Below, piece after piece: positions 9,250 through 17,356 of a stretch of DNA of 25,718 nt (the first letter of the stretch is position 1; the number at the start of each line of letters is the position of its first letter). Position numbers and translations under genes: made by a program. The DNA is from Lachnospiraceae bacterium (GTDB lineage Bacteria > Bacillota > Clostridia > Lachnospirales > Lachnospiraceae), in NCBI GenBank assembly GCA_004552595.1, contig SFNX01000018.1, positions 1 through 25,718 of the forward strand. The letters run 5' to 3'. The notes beneath the pieces are model-generated. The model saw nothing but the letters and a program-made list of their open reading frames with translations. It was not told the DNA's origin and did no database searches.

Positions 9250-10277
9250 AAAGAGATTTACGTTCATTAAATTTAAATGAATTAGAGGAAGAGATAGTAG
9301 CGCTTGACGAAAAAAAGTTCAGGGCAATTCAAATTTTTGACTGGATGCATAATAAGCTGATTGATGACTTTTCACAAATGTCAAATGTTCCAAACAGCCT
9401 GATTGATAAGCTAAGCGAAAGCTTCATGATATATCCTGTTAAGAAAGAGAAAATGCAGGAATCACAAATTGATGGTACAAGGAAGTATTTATTCAGGTTA
9501 CACGATGATGAGTATGTTGAAAGCGTATTTATGAGATATTCACACGGGAACAGCGTATGTGTATCATCACAGGTCGGCTGCAGAATGGGCTGTAAGTTTT
9601 GTGCATCAACAATCGGCGGACTTGTCAGGAACTTAACCGCAGGAGAAATTCTTGCAGAGGTATACGAGATAATTAAAGACACAAAAGAGAGAGTATCAAA
9701 TGTTGTAATAATGGGAACCGGTGAACCATTTGATAACTATGAGAATGTAGTTAAGTTTATTCGTTTATTGTCTGATGAAAAAGGACTTAATATAAGCGGC
9801 AGAAACATTACAGTCTCAACGTGTGGAATCGTACCAAAAATCAGGCAGTTTGCTAAGGAAAATTTAAGTGCAACGCTTGCCATTTCACTTCATGCAACAA
9901 ACGATGAAACAAGAAGGCAGATTATGCCCGTAGCTTTAAGCTACAGCATAGAAGAAATAATTGATGCATGCGCATATTTCTTTGATAAGACAAAACGGCG
10001 GCTCACTTTTGAATACAGCCTTATTGCAGGGGTAAATGACTCTGACAAAAATGCAGAAGAGCTTTCTAAACTACTTAGGAATCTGAATTGTCATGTAAAC
10101 CTTATCCCGGTAAATCCGGTGACAGAGACAGCGTTCAAAAGTCCAAGTAAAGAGGCGGCTTTGAGCTTTAAAAATAAACTTGAAAAGAATCATATAAATG
10201 TTACAATTAGAAGAGAAATGGGCAGAGATATTGATGGCGCCTGCGGTCAGCTTAGAAGGCGTATTAAAAATCTGTGA
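9246..10277 (+). CDS. rlmN: Dual-specificity 23S rRNA A2503 / tRNA A37 C2-methyltransferase
   Basis: A 343-residue radical SAM methyltransferase of the RlmN type. The cluster-binding motif CRMGCKFC has Cys112, Cys116 and Cys119. MGTGEPFDNYENV contains the SAM-binding GTGEP, and the C-terminal part includes LIPVNPV. The family uses a 4Fe-4S cluster plus a methylated cysteine to place a methyl group on adenine C2. The ATG overlaps the rsmB stop. Cfr, the resistance paralogue, is a less likely reading because the gene sits in the usual housekeeping position beside rsmB and prpC. Confidence 0.95.
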   Translation: MKRDLRSLNLNELEEEIVALDEKKFRAIQIFDWMHNKLIDDFSQMSNVPNSLIDKLSESFMIYPVKKEKMQESQIDGTRKYLFRLHDDEYVESVFMRYSHGNSVCVSSQVGCRMGCKFCASTIGGLVRNLTAGEILAEVYEIIKDTKERVSNVVIMGTGEPFDNYENVVKFIRLLSDEKGLNISGRNITVSTCGIVPKIRQFAKENLSATLAISLHATNDETRRQIMPVALSYSIEEIIDACAYFFDKTKRRLTFEYSLIAGVNDSDKNAEELSKLLRNLNCHVNLIPVNPVTETAFKSPSKEAALSFKNKLEKNHINVTIRREMGRDIDGACGQLRRRIKNL

Positions 10278-10292
10278 ATTAAGGAGAGAGTA

Positions 10293-11024
10293 ATGCTGAC
10301 TGTTTGTTCAAAAACAGATATAGGTAGAAAGCGGAATATTAATCAGGATACTGTCTGTGCATGGCCTGCGCCGCATGGAAGCCTTCCTAATCTTTTTGTC
10401 GTTGCAGATGGAATGGGAGGTCATAAGGCAGGTGATTATGCTTCTTCGTATGCTGTCTCAGCAATTGGCAGAGAAGTTGAAATGGATGAATCAAGCGAGC
10501 CTGTTATGATTCTTAAAAAGGCTATTGAATGCGCCAATGAAGAGATTTATGAGAAGGCTAAGGAAGAGGAATATTCGGGGATGGGCACTACAGTTGTCGC
10601 ATCTACGATAATAGGTTCTACTCTTTTTGTTGCAAATGTAGGTGACAGCCGTTTATATATCATTAATGATGAAATCAAGCAGATAACTAAGGACCATAGC
10701 CTCGTTGAAGAAATGGTAAGGGCTGGGGAACTTAATAAGGAAGAAGCAAGATTCCATCCTGATAAGAACATTATCACGCGTGCAGTAGGCGCTGATAGAA
10801 ATGTTTTAATAGATTTTTTTGAGGTAGATCTTTCAGAGGGAGACGTCATTCTTATGTGTTCTGACGGATTGTCGAATATGATAGGAGATGACGATATTAA
10901 TAAAATTATTAAGAAACATAAAAATGTTGAAGATATGGTGGACGAGCTTGTTAAGGTCGCTAACCATAATGGGGGTAGGGATAATATCGGTGTTGTTTTA
11001 GTTCGTTTTGAAGGGGCAAATTGA
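10293..11024 (+). CDS. prpC: PP2C-type Ser/Thr phosphatase PrpC/Stp
   Basis: A 243-residue cytoplasmic phosphatase that reverses the action of the adjacent kinase. PP2C metal-binding and core motifs are all visible: VVADGMGGHKAGDYAS, GMGTTVV, VGDSRLYI, CSDGLSNMI and GGRDNIGVVLV. The start has AAGGAGAG upstream. The stop codon TGA overlaps the kinase ATG (TGATG), so phosphatase and kinase are translationally coupled. Confidence 0.95.
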   Translation: MLTVCSKTDIGRKRNINQDTVCAWPAPHGSLPNLFVVADGMGGHKAGDYASSYAVSAIGREVEMDESSEPVMILKKAIECANEEIYEKAKEEEYSGMGTTVVASTIIGSTLFVANVGDSRLYIINDEIKQITKDHSLVEEMVRAGELNKEEARFHPDKNIITRAVGADRNVLIDFFEVDLSEGDVILMCSDGLSNMIGDDDINKIIKKHKNVEDMVDELVKVANHNGGRDNIGVVLVRFEGAN

Positions 11025-13336
11025 TGTTGTTACAGGGAACTATACTCGGAAACAGATACGAAATCGAAGGCAAGATCGGAACAGGCGGTATGGCTGATGT
11101 CTACAAAGGTAAGGACTTAAAGCTTAATCGTTATGTTGCAATTAAAGTATTAAAATCCGAGTTTTCTTCAAATAAAAACTTTGTATCTAAGTTTAAAGTA
11201 GAGGCACAGTCAGCAGCAGGACTTATGCATCACAATATTGTGAATGTGTATGATGTTGGTGAAGAGAATGGTCTTTACTATTTTGTAATGGAGCTTGTAG
11301 AGGGAATTACTCTTAAGCATTACATTGAAAAGAAAATGAGGCTTTCATACAAGGAAGCATTAAGTATTGCAATTCAGGTTTCAAACGGTATTGAAGCTGC
11401 ACATAACAATGGCATCATCCACAGGGATATCAAGCCACAGAATATCATTATTTCAAGAGAAGGAAAGGTTAAGGTTGCGGACTTTGGAATAGCAAGAGCT
11501 GCATCCTCAGACACGGTTACGTCTCATGCAATGGGCTCAGTGCATTACACATCACCGGAGCAGGCAAGAGGCGGTTATTCTGATGCGAAAAGTGATATTT
11601 ATTCAATAGGTATTACTCTTTTTGAAATGGTCACGGGAAGAGTTCCTTTTGATGGAGAGACTACGGTAAGTATTGCAATTAAGCATATTCAGGAAGAAAT
11701 GCCTTCACCTAGAATGTACGTTCCGGATCTTCCGATAAGTGTCGAGAAGATTATTATGAAATGTACACAGAAGAATCCTGACAGAAGATATTACAATATG
11801 GGAGAACTTATTGCAGATCTTAAGAAAGCATGTACTAATCCGGATGAAGATTTTGTAGTAATTCAGGAAGCAAGAAGCAATGCGGGAACTAAAGTGATTA
11901 CAGATGCTGACAGAGGCAGAGTTAATCAGTATGTTGAAAATAACAGACAGGTTACACCGGTTTCGACAATTGCGAATGCTACACCTGTTGCTCCTTCAAA
12001 TCCGTACGAACAGTTTATGGATGAAGAGGAAGAATTTGATGACGGAAGACTAAATCAGTTCCCGGGAAGTCAATCAGTAAATGCTTACAATCAGAATTAC
12101 AGAAATAATCAATATAATCAGTATGATGATGATTATGATGAAGACGAAGAATGGGAGCGTCAGGAACTCTTAAGAAAGCAGCAGGAGAAGAGACGCAAGG
12201 AAGAGCTTAAGCGTCAGAGAATGGCTAATAACGACAGAGGTCGTGTTTCAAATGAAAGAGTCAGAGTAAATGAAAGCAGAAGACGCTACGATGATGAGCC
12301 GTTTGATGATGAAGTAGATCCGAACATGGAAAAAGTTATGACCGTGTTAATGATTGTAGCTGCAATCGTAATTGCAATCGTTGCAATTTTTGCGGTAGTG
12401 AAGGTTACGGGATTATTCGGAAAGAGCGGTTCGGGATTTGGTTCATCTACTAAGGTCGAAGAAGGCTACACATTAGTACCTGATGTAGTCGGATATGATT
12501 TAGCTAAAGCTTCCAAGGCACTTGAAGATGCAGGACTAACCGCTAAGGCTACCTACGCAGAGTCTACAGAATATGATAAAGATATTATTGCCTCTCAGGA
12601 TTTAGAGGCCGGAAGCCAGGTAAAGCTTGGTAGTGTTCTTAACCTTGTAGTAAGCTCCGGTAAGGTTGAGCAGACTATGGGTATTGCGGTTCCTGATGTT
12701 GTCGGTAAAACAGAAGTTGAAGCCAAGGTTGCCCTTGAGAATGAAGGGTTTGTGATGGTTAAGGAACTTGCAAATTCAGAAACAGTAGAAAAGGGCAAGG
12801 TAATATCACAAAATCCGCTTGGAGCAACTAACGCACCAAAGGGAAGCCAGATTACTGTTATTATATCTGACGGACCTGATACATCAGAATCGGTAGTTCC
12901 TGATATTGTCGGTAAGGATAAGGAAACTGCAATGAATATGCTTACCGAGGCGGGACTTCTTTTCAATACGATTTCAGAAGAAGCGAATGATTCAGTTGAG
13001 GCAGGACTTGTAATCTCTCAGACTGTTGCAGCCGGAACAAGCGTTACAACAGGAACTATTGTAGATTTTACAGTTAGTAAGGGACCTACAGGATATACAT
13101 GTTCATATGCCATTTCAGCACCTGCAGATTATCTTCCGGGTACTGAGGCTGTAATTGTGTTACTTGATCCATCAGGTAACCAGCTTGAAAGCGTAACGAC
13201 ATCAACTTTCCCTTATTCATTAGTTAAGAACGGAATAGTAGGCGTTAATTCGGGAGTTATTACGGTTACATATCAGAAGCAGGATGGCTCATGGGATACT
13301 ACGGCACCTGCGAGCGTTACATTTACACAGGATTAA
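11024..13336 (+). CDS. prkC: PASTA-domain Ser/Thr protein kinase (PrkC/Stk1)
   Basis: A 770-residue membrane receptor kinase. The kinase domain covers about residues 9-275, with GTGGMADV loop, Lys41, HRD at 133-135 and DFG starting at Asp153. A charged, low-complexity juxtamembrane region rich in Asp, Glu, Arg, Asn and Tyr follows (about 320-435), then one membrane helix at about 439-461. Outside are three PASTA repeats beginning near residues 485, 556 and 625 (VPDVVG, VPDVVG, VPDIVG). A C-terminal domain of about 75 residues with no PASTA motif closes the protein. PASTA domains bind peptidoglycan fragments, so it likely senses wall state. ATG 11024 is preferred over TTG 11021, with AAGGGG seven bases upstream. 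Confidence 0.95.
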   Translation: MLLQGTILGNRYEIEGKIGTGGMADVYKGKDLKLNRYVAIKVLKSEFSSNKNFVSKFKVEAQSAAGLMHHNIVNVYDVGEENGLYYFVMELVEGITLKHYIEKKMRLSYKEALSIAIQVSNGIEAAHNNGIIHRDIKPQNIIISREGKVKVADFGIARAASSDTVTSHAMGSVHYTSPEQARGGYSDAKSDIYSIGITLFEMVTGRVPFDGETTVSIAIKHIQEEMPSPRMYVPDLPISVEKIIMKCTQKNPDRRYYNMGELIADLKKACTNPDEDFVVIQEARSNAGTKVITDADRGRVNQYVENNRQVTPVSTIANATPVAPSNPYEQFMDEEEEFDDGRLNQFPGSQSVNAYNQNYRNNQYNQYDDDYDEDEEWERQELLRKQQEKRRKEELKRQRMANNDRGRVSNERVRVNESRRRYDDEPFDDEVDPNMEKVMTVLMIVAAIVIAIVAIFAVVKVTGLFGKSGSGFGSSTKVEEGYTLVPDVVGYDLAKASKALEDAGLTAKATYAESTEYDKDIIASQDLEAGSQVKLGSVLNLVVSSGKVEQTMGIAVPDVVGKTEVEAKVALENEGFVMVKELANSETVEKGKVISQNPLGATNAPKGSQITVIISDGPDTSESVVPDIVGKDKETAMNMLTEAGLLFNTISEEANDSVEAGLVISQTVAAGTSVTTGTIVDFTVSKGPTGYTCSYAISAPADYLPGTEAVIVLLDPSGNQLESVTTSTFPYSLVKNGIVGVNSGVITVTYQKQDGSWDTTAPASVTFTQD

Positions 13337-14241
13337 TGGTGGAAGGCTTGAATAAAACCGTTACCGGAAAGATAATAAAAGGTATTGCGGGAGTATATTC
13401 CGTTAATACAGATGATTCAAAAGTATATTTGTGCAAGGCAAAGGGTACATTCAGAAAAGAGGGTATAAAGCCTGTAATCGGTGATAATGTCACAATTGAC
13501 ATCATTTCCGAAGCTGATATGGAAGGCAATATCATTGATATTCAAAACAGAAAAAACCGGTTAATAAGACCTTGTGTAAGTAATATAGATCAGGCACTTA
13601 TTGTAGTTGCAATGAAAAATCCTGAGCCAAGCTTATTAATGCTTGATAAGCTCATACTTCATTTCTTAGAGCAGAATATTCCAATAATATTATGCTTCAA
13701 TAAGGAAGATATTGCAGGTAAGGATTTATCAATAGAATACGAAGAAATATACAAAAACAGTGGGATTAAAACAGTAGTTACAAGCGCTTCTTTGAATCGT
13801 GGAACATTAGAGCTTAAAGCGTTGATTAAAGGCATGACTACATGCATTGCAGGTCCGTCAGGAGTCGGTAAGTCAACGATAATAAATTCGCTTCAGGACA
13901 ATGTATATATGCAGACCGGCGATATTTCCAATAAGCTTAAAAGAGGCAGACATACTACAAGACATTCTGAAATTATTCCCGTAAGTGAGGGCACATATAT
14001 AATTGATACACCGGGATTTACTTCTCTTGATGTTTTCAATATCACATATGATGAGCTTAAAGATTATTATGAGGAATTTAAACCGTATGACGGTTGCTTT
14101 TTCACTCCGTGCTCACATATTCATGAGCCAAAATGTAAGGTGAGAGAAGCCTTATCAGAGGGATTAATAAGTAAAGTCAGATATGACAATTACTGTCATA
14201 TATACGAAGACTTAAAAAATAAAAGTACAATTTATAAATAG
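13336..14241 (+). CDS. rsgA: Ribosome small-subunit-dependent GTPase RsgA
   Basis: A 301-residue circularly permuted GTPase that checks 30S maturation. It has an N-terminal OB-like domain, a permuted G domain with CFNKED ahead of the P-loop GPSGVGKS at 173-180, DTPGFTSLD, and a C-terminal zinc site with Cys254, Cys259, His261 and Cys267. The chosen ATG 13336 overlaps the kinase stop (TAATG) and has AGG at 13328-13330. A longer frame from 13291 runs inside the kinase gene and is unlikely. A TTG at 13348 would start right before the first conserved residues but its nearest GGAAGG is too close. Confidence 0.95.
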   Translation: MVEGLNKTVTGKIIKGIAGVYSVNTDDSKVYLCKAKGTFRKEGIKPVIGDNVTIDIISEADMEGNIIDIQNRKNRLIRPCVSNIDQALIVVAMKNPEPSLLMLDKLILHFLEQNIPIILCFNKEDIAGKDLSIEYEEIYKNSGIKTVVTSASLNRGTLELKALIKGMTTCIAGPSGVGKSTIINSLQDNVYMQTGDISNKLKRGRHTTRHSEIIPVSEGTYIIDTPGFTSLDVFNITYDELKDYYEEFKPYDGCFFTPCSHIHEPKCKVREALSEGLISKVRYDNYCHIYEDLKNKSTIYK

Positions 14242-14252
14242 TAGGAGAGAAT

Positions 14253-14903
14253 ATGTTGATTATATCACCGTCGATACTAGCGGCGGATTTTTCTATGCTT
14301 GGAGAAGTTGTAAGACGAGCTGATAAGGCGGGTGCGGATTACTTCCATTTTGATGTTATGGATGGTTGTTTTGTTCCAAACATTTCTTTTGGATTTCCGG
14401 TTCTTGAAGCAATGGATAAGATTACGGATAAGCCGCTTGATGTCCATCTTATGATTGAAAATCCTGAGAAATACATTAAGAGATTTTCTGAGGCAGGTGC
14501 TGACATTATTACAATTCACCAGGAAGCATGTGTCGGACATGTCAAAGAAACGGTTGACATGATTAAGGGCCTTGGTATGAAGGCCGGAGTTGCAATTAAG
14601 CCGCATACTGACATTTCTGCATTAGAGCCTGTGTTAGAGGATGTGGATATGTTTCTTGTAATGACAGTTGAGCCGGGATTCGGAGGACAGAAGTTTATGG
14701 AGTTTTCACTTGATAAAATCCATAGACTTAGAAATCGCCTTGAACAGAAGGGACTTAATACTGATATCCAGGTTGACGGCGGTATTACTAAGGAAAACTT
14801 TAAAAATGTAATTGATATGGGTGCAAATGTTATAGTTATGGGCTCATCAGTATTTAAAGGAAATATTGAAGAGAATATGGCATTTTACAATAAGTTCAAA
14901 TAG
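14253..14903 (+). CDS. rpe: Ribulose-phosphate 3-epimerase
   Basis: A 216-residue TIM-barrel enzyme that interconverts ribulose 5-phosphate and xylulose 5-phosphate in the pentose phosphate pathway. Family motifs in order are SPSILAADF, FHFDVMDGCFVPN, DVHLMIENP, MTVEPGFGGQKF, DIQVDGGI and VMGSSVFKG near the end. The start has TAGGAGAG upstream. In many Firmicutes rsgA and rpe are followed by a thiamine pyrophosphokinase gene; here the next gene is a UbiA-family transferase instead. Confidence 0.97.
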   Translation: MLIISPSILAADFSMLGEVVRRADKAGADYFHFDVMDGCFVPNISFGFPVLEAMDKITDKPLDVHLMIENPEKYIKRFSEAGADIITIHQEACVGHVKETVDMIKGLGMKAGVAIKPHTDISALEPVLEDVDMFLVMTVEPGFGGQKFMEFSLDKIHRLRNRLEQKGLNTDIQVDGGITKENFKNVIDMGANVIVMGSSVFKGNIEENMAFYNKFK

Positions 14904-14915
14904 AAAGGTGTAATA

Positions 14916-15845
14916 ATGAAGAAATATATCAAAATAGCAAGACCTGACCATTGGGTGAAAAATGCTTTTATATTACCCGGTATAGTAATTGCATTTTTGT
15001 TAACTGATTACAGTATTAGCGTTTCACAATTTGTAATGAGATTTATTTGCGGTTTCATTGCAACATGCTTTATTGCATCAGCAAACTATGTAATTAATGA
15101 ATGGCTTGATGCAGAATTTGATAAGTTCCATCCTACCAAGAAATACAGACCGGTTGTATCAGAGAATATGAAGTTCTCACTGGTTATGCTTGAGTATGCA
15201 ATTTGTATTGTACTTGGTGTTGGATTTTCATTATTAGTTAATATTCCGTTCCTTGTTGTTGAATTAATACTTCTTTTCATGGGAGTTGTTTATAATGTTA
15301 AGCCATTAAGAACAAAGGATATCGTATATCTTGATGTAATTTCGGAATCAGTTAACAACATGCTTCGTCTGTTACTTGGATGGTTTATTGTTTCGGATTC
15401 TCTTATTCCGCCAAGTTCAATACTTATCGGATACTGGTTTGCAGGTGCATTCTTAATGGCAACAAAGAGATTTGCCGAATACAGAATGATAGGAGATCCT
15501 GAAAAGGCAGGCTTATACAGAAAATCATTTAAATACTACACAGAGGTTAAGCTTTTAGTTTCCTCATTCTTTTATGCAATGTGTGCGACATTCTTTATCG
15601 GTGTATTTATGATTAAGTACAGGATGCAGTATATTCTCGGGATGCCGCTTATTTTCGGACTTTTCTGCTTTTATCTGGCAATTGCGTTTAAGCCGGATTC
15701 GGCAGCACAGAAGCCTGAAAAGCTTTACAAGGAGAAGAGCCTTTTAATCTATCTTCTCATTCTTGTAGTAGTGCTTATCGCGCTTACATTTATCGACATT
15801 CCGATGCCTGATTACTGGTTGAACCCTACTTTATTCAGTGTGTAA
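14916..15845 (+). CDS. UbiA-family transferase, probable decaprenyl-phosphate phosphoribosyltransferase
   Basis: A 309-residue polytopic membrane protein of the UbiA prenyltransferase superfamily. The N-terminus KIARPDHWVKNAFILP and the motif NEWLDAEFD (Asn61, Asp65, Asp69) followed by HPTKKYRPV match the subgroup that joins phosphoribosyl pyrophosphate to a polyprenyl phosphate, as in mycobacterial DPPR synthase. A second region YLDVISESVNNMLRLLLGW carries the later conserved segment of this subgroup. It is 12 bases after rpe and 11 bases before a HAD phosphatase gene. If the assignment is right, the product is a polyprenyl-phosphate-linked 5-phosphoribose at the inner membrane. Other UbiA substrates cannot be excluded from the sequence alone. 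Confidence 0.8.
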   Translation: MKKYIKIARPDHWVKNAFILPGIVIAFLLTDYSISVSQFVMRFICGFIATCFIASANYVINEWLDAEFDKFHPTKKYRPVVSENMKFSLVMLEYAICIVLGVGFSLLVNIPFLVVELILLFMGVVYNVKPLRTKDIVYLDVISESVNNMLRLLLGWFIVSDSLIPPSSILIGYWFAGAFLMATKRFAEYRMIGDPEKAGLYRKSFKYYTEVKLLVSSFFYAMCATFFIGVFMIKYRMQYILGMPLIFGLFCFYLAIAFKPDSAAQKPEKLYKEKSLLIYLLILVVVLIALTFIDIPMPDYWLNPTLFSV

Positions 15846-15856
15846 GGTTTTCTGAT

Positions 15857-16489
15857 ATGGATTTTAACAAGTACGATTTATATGTGTTCGATGTTGACGG
15901 CACTTTGTATTATCAGAACAAATTAAGATTAATAATGGGCAAAAGACTTTTAATGTACTATTTGCTCCATCCGCTTAAGTTTAAGGATTTGATAATTATC
16001 AAAAATTTCAGAAGCTTAAGAGAAAATGCAAAAGACACGAATGGGCTTTTTGACATAACTGCTAAAAAGTGTAACGTTAGTGTATCGCGAGTTAATGAAG
16101 TGATTAAAAAATGGATATACGAGAATCCGATTGATGCGCTTATTGCATCAAAAGACGATACATTACTTGCTATAATTGATAAGTTAAAAGCCAATGGAAA
16201 GACAGTGGCTATATGGTCTGACTATGAAGCTGATGATAAGCTAAAGGCTTTACAACTTTCCATAGATTATGTATATACGGCAGAGCAGGAGCGGGTAGGA
16301 GAACTAAAGCCGTCGCCCAAAGGGCTTAATCTTATTATGAGTGATTTAAACGTTCCTAAGGATAAGACAATCATGATAGGTGACAGGATGGTTAAAGACG
16401 GTGAGGCGGCCAAAAAAGCCGGATGTGATTACCTGATTTTATCTAAGAGTAAAAAGAAGAGAGAAGAGCAATTAAAAACACTCCTATGA
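15857..16489 (+). CDS. HAD-superfamily hydrolase, probable phosphatase
   Basis: A 210-residue HAD-family protein. Motif I is FDVDGT with the nucleophile Asp12 and acid Asp14, motif II lies in VAIWSDYEAD, Lys in GELKPSPKGL gives motif III, and the metal-binding GDRMVKDGEAAKKAGCDYLIL gives motif IV. A hydrophobic-basic insert (about residues 28-55) lies between motif I and the core and could form a cap or membrane-contact helix. It directly follows the UbiA-type gene, so the natural guess is dephosphorylation of that enzyme's lipid-linked sugar phosphate product. This is inference; HAD substrates cannot be read from motifs. Start ATG 15857 has only a weak AAGG upstream. The stop codon lies inside the loop of the following terminator. 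Confidence 0.8.
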   Translation: MDFNKYDLYVFDVDGTLYYQNKLRLIMGKRLLMYYLLHPLKFKDLIIIKNFRSLRENAKDTNGLFDITAKKCNVSVSRVNEVIKKWIYENPIDALIASKDDTLLAIIDKLKANGKTVAIWSDYEADDKLKALQLSIDYVYTAEQERVGELKPSPKGLNLIMSDLNVPKDKTIMIGDRMVKDGEAAKKAGCDYLILSKSKKKREEQLKTLL

Positions 16490-16503
16490 TAAGGAGTGTT
16501 TTT
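16475..16503. terminator. Bidirectional terminator between convergent operons
   Basis: AAAACACTCCT (16475-16485) pairs with AGGAGTGTTTT (16492-16502) across a six-base loop, with T runs on both strands. It serves the long operon on the plus strand and the ECF transporter operon on the minus strand. The TGA stop of the HAD gene is at 16487-16489, in the loop. Confidence 0.9.
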
Positions 16504-16528
16504 GTATAGTCAGGTTTGTGATACGCGA

Positions 16529-17356
16529 TTAAATAAACGGATTGTAGAATCTTGAACCGTTTGAGAAAGTAATCAGCAGTGCAACGACAGATAGAATAAC
16601 AGTCGCTGCAATTACTATATAATCAGCCGCTTTCAAAGGGCGGCCCATGTACCATGTTCTTTTTTTATTCTTACCGAAGCAGCGCAGCTCCATTGCATTT
16701 GAAATAACATCGATTCTGTCCATTGATGTAAATATCAAAGGAAATATAATCGTTGCGGTGTGTCTGATTCTGTTAATGAGTGATGCCTTTTTACTCATCT
16801 CGATCCCCCTTGCAGCCTGCGAATTTCTTATCTTTGTAAAGTCAGACTGAACATCAGGAATGTATCTTAGCGCGAGTGCGAGAGCATAGCAGCCTTTATA
16901 TCCGATTCCGACACGGTTAAGTGATGCGGCAAATTCGGATGGATTTGTAGTAACAAGGAATGTAAATACCGATGGAACAATTACTATATATTTAATAAAT
17001 ACATGTGCTTCGTAAAAAAGCTGTTCAGCAGTTACTACGTACTTTTTTGTTATTGTAAAAAGCACATGCTCTGTACCATATAGCTCAGTGCCATGAGTAG
17101 GTGCAAATAAAAAAATTGCAAACAGGTTAATGCATAAAAATACAAGTACAAATGTGAATACACCCTTTACCTGGGAAAAGCTTGTCTTTGACACAATAAA
17201 TATTATAACAGAAATTACTACCATTACGGACAGAACACGAATGTCATAGCATATCATTGCTGTTATTGTCCAAAGCAGGAAAAATACCAGTTTTGTAACA
17301 CCGCACAGGTTATGAATCCATGTCCCTTTGTTATTATAGGAAAGCATTTTAGGCAT
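16529..17356 (-). CDS. ecfT: ECF transporter T component (transmembrane EcfT)
   Basis: A 275-residue membrane protein that couples ATPase movement to the S component. Several hydrophobic helices precede the two cytoplasmic coupling-helix motifs, SQAARGIEM and AMELRCFG. The start ATG at 17356 is preferred because GAGGAGG (17366-17372) lies nine bases upstream; the longer frame to 17395 runs into the ATPase gene without a ribosome binding site. The start overlaps the ATPase stop by eight bases. It is the last gene of the minus-strand operon S-A-T. Confidence 0.9.
   Translation of the reverse strand: MPKMLSYNNKGTWIHNLCGVTKLVFFLLWTITAMICYDIRVLSVMVVISVIIFIVSKTSFSQVKGVFTFVLVFLCINLFAIFLFAPTHGTELYGTEHVLFTITKKYVVTAEQLFYEAHVFIKYIVIVPSVFTFLVTTNPSEFAASLNRVGIGYKGCYALALALRYIPDVQSDFTKIRNSQAARGIEMSKKASLINRIRHTATIIFPLIFTSMDRIDVISNAMELRCFGKNKKRTWYMGRPLKAADYIVIAATVILSVVALLITFSNGSRFYNPFI

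Noticed and set aside
9246..10277. Cfr-type antibiotic resistance methyltransferase
   Set aside because: Gene order (rsmB before, prpC after) and length are those of housekeeping RlmN.
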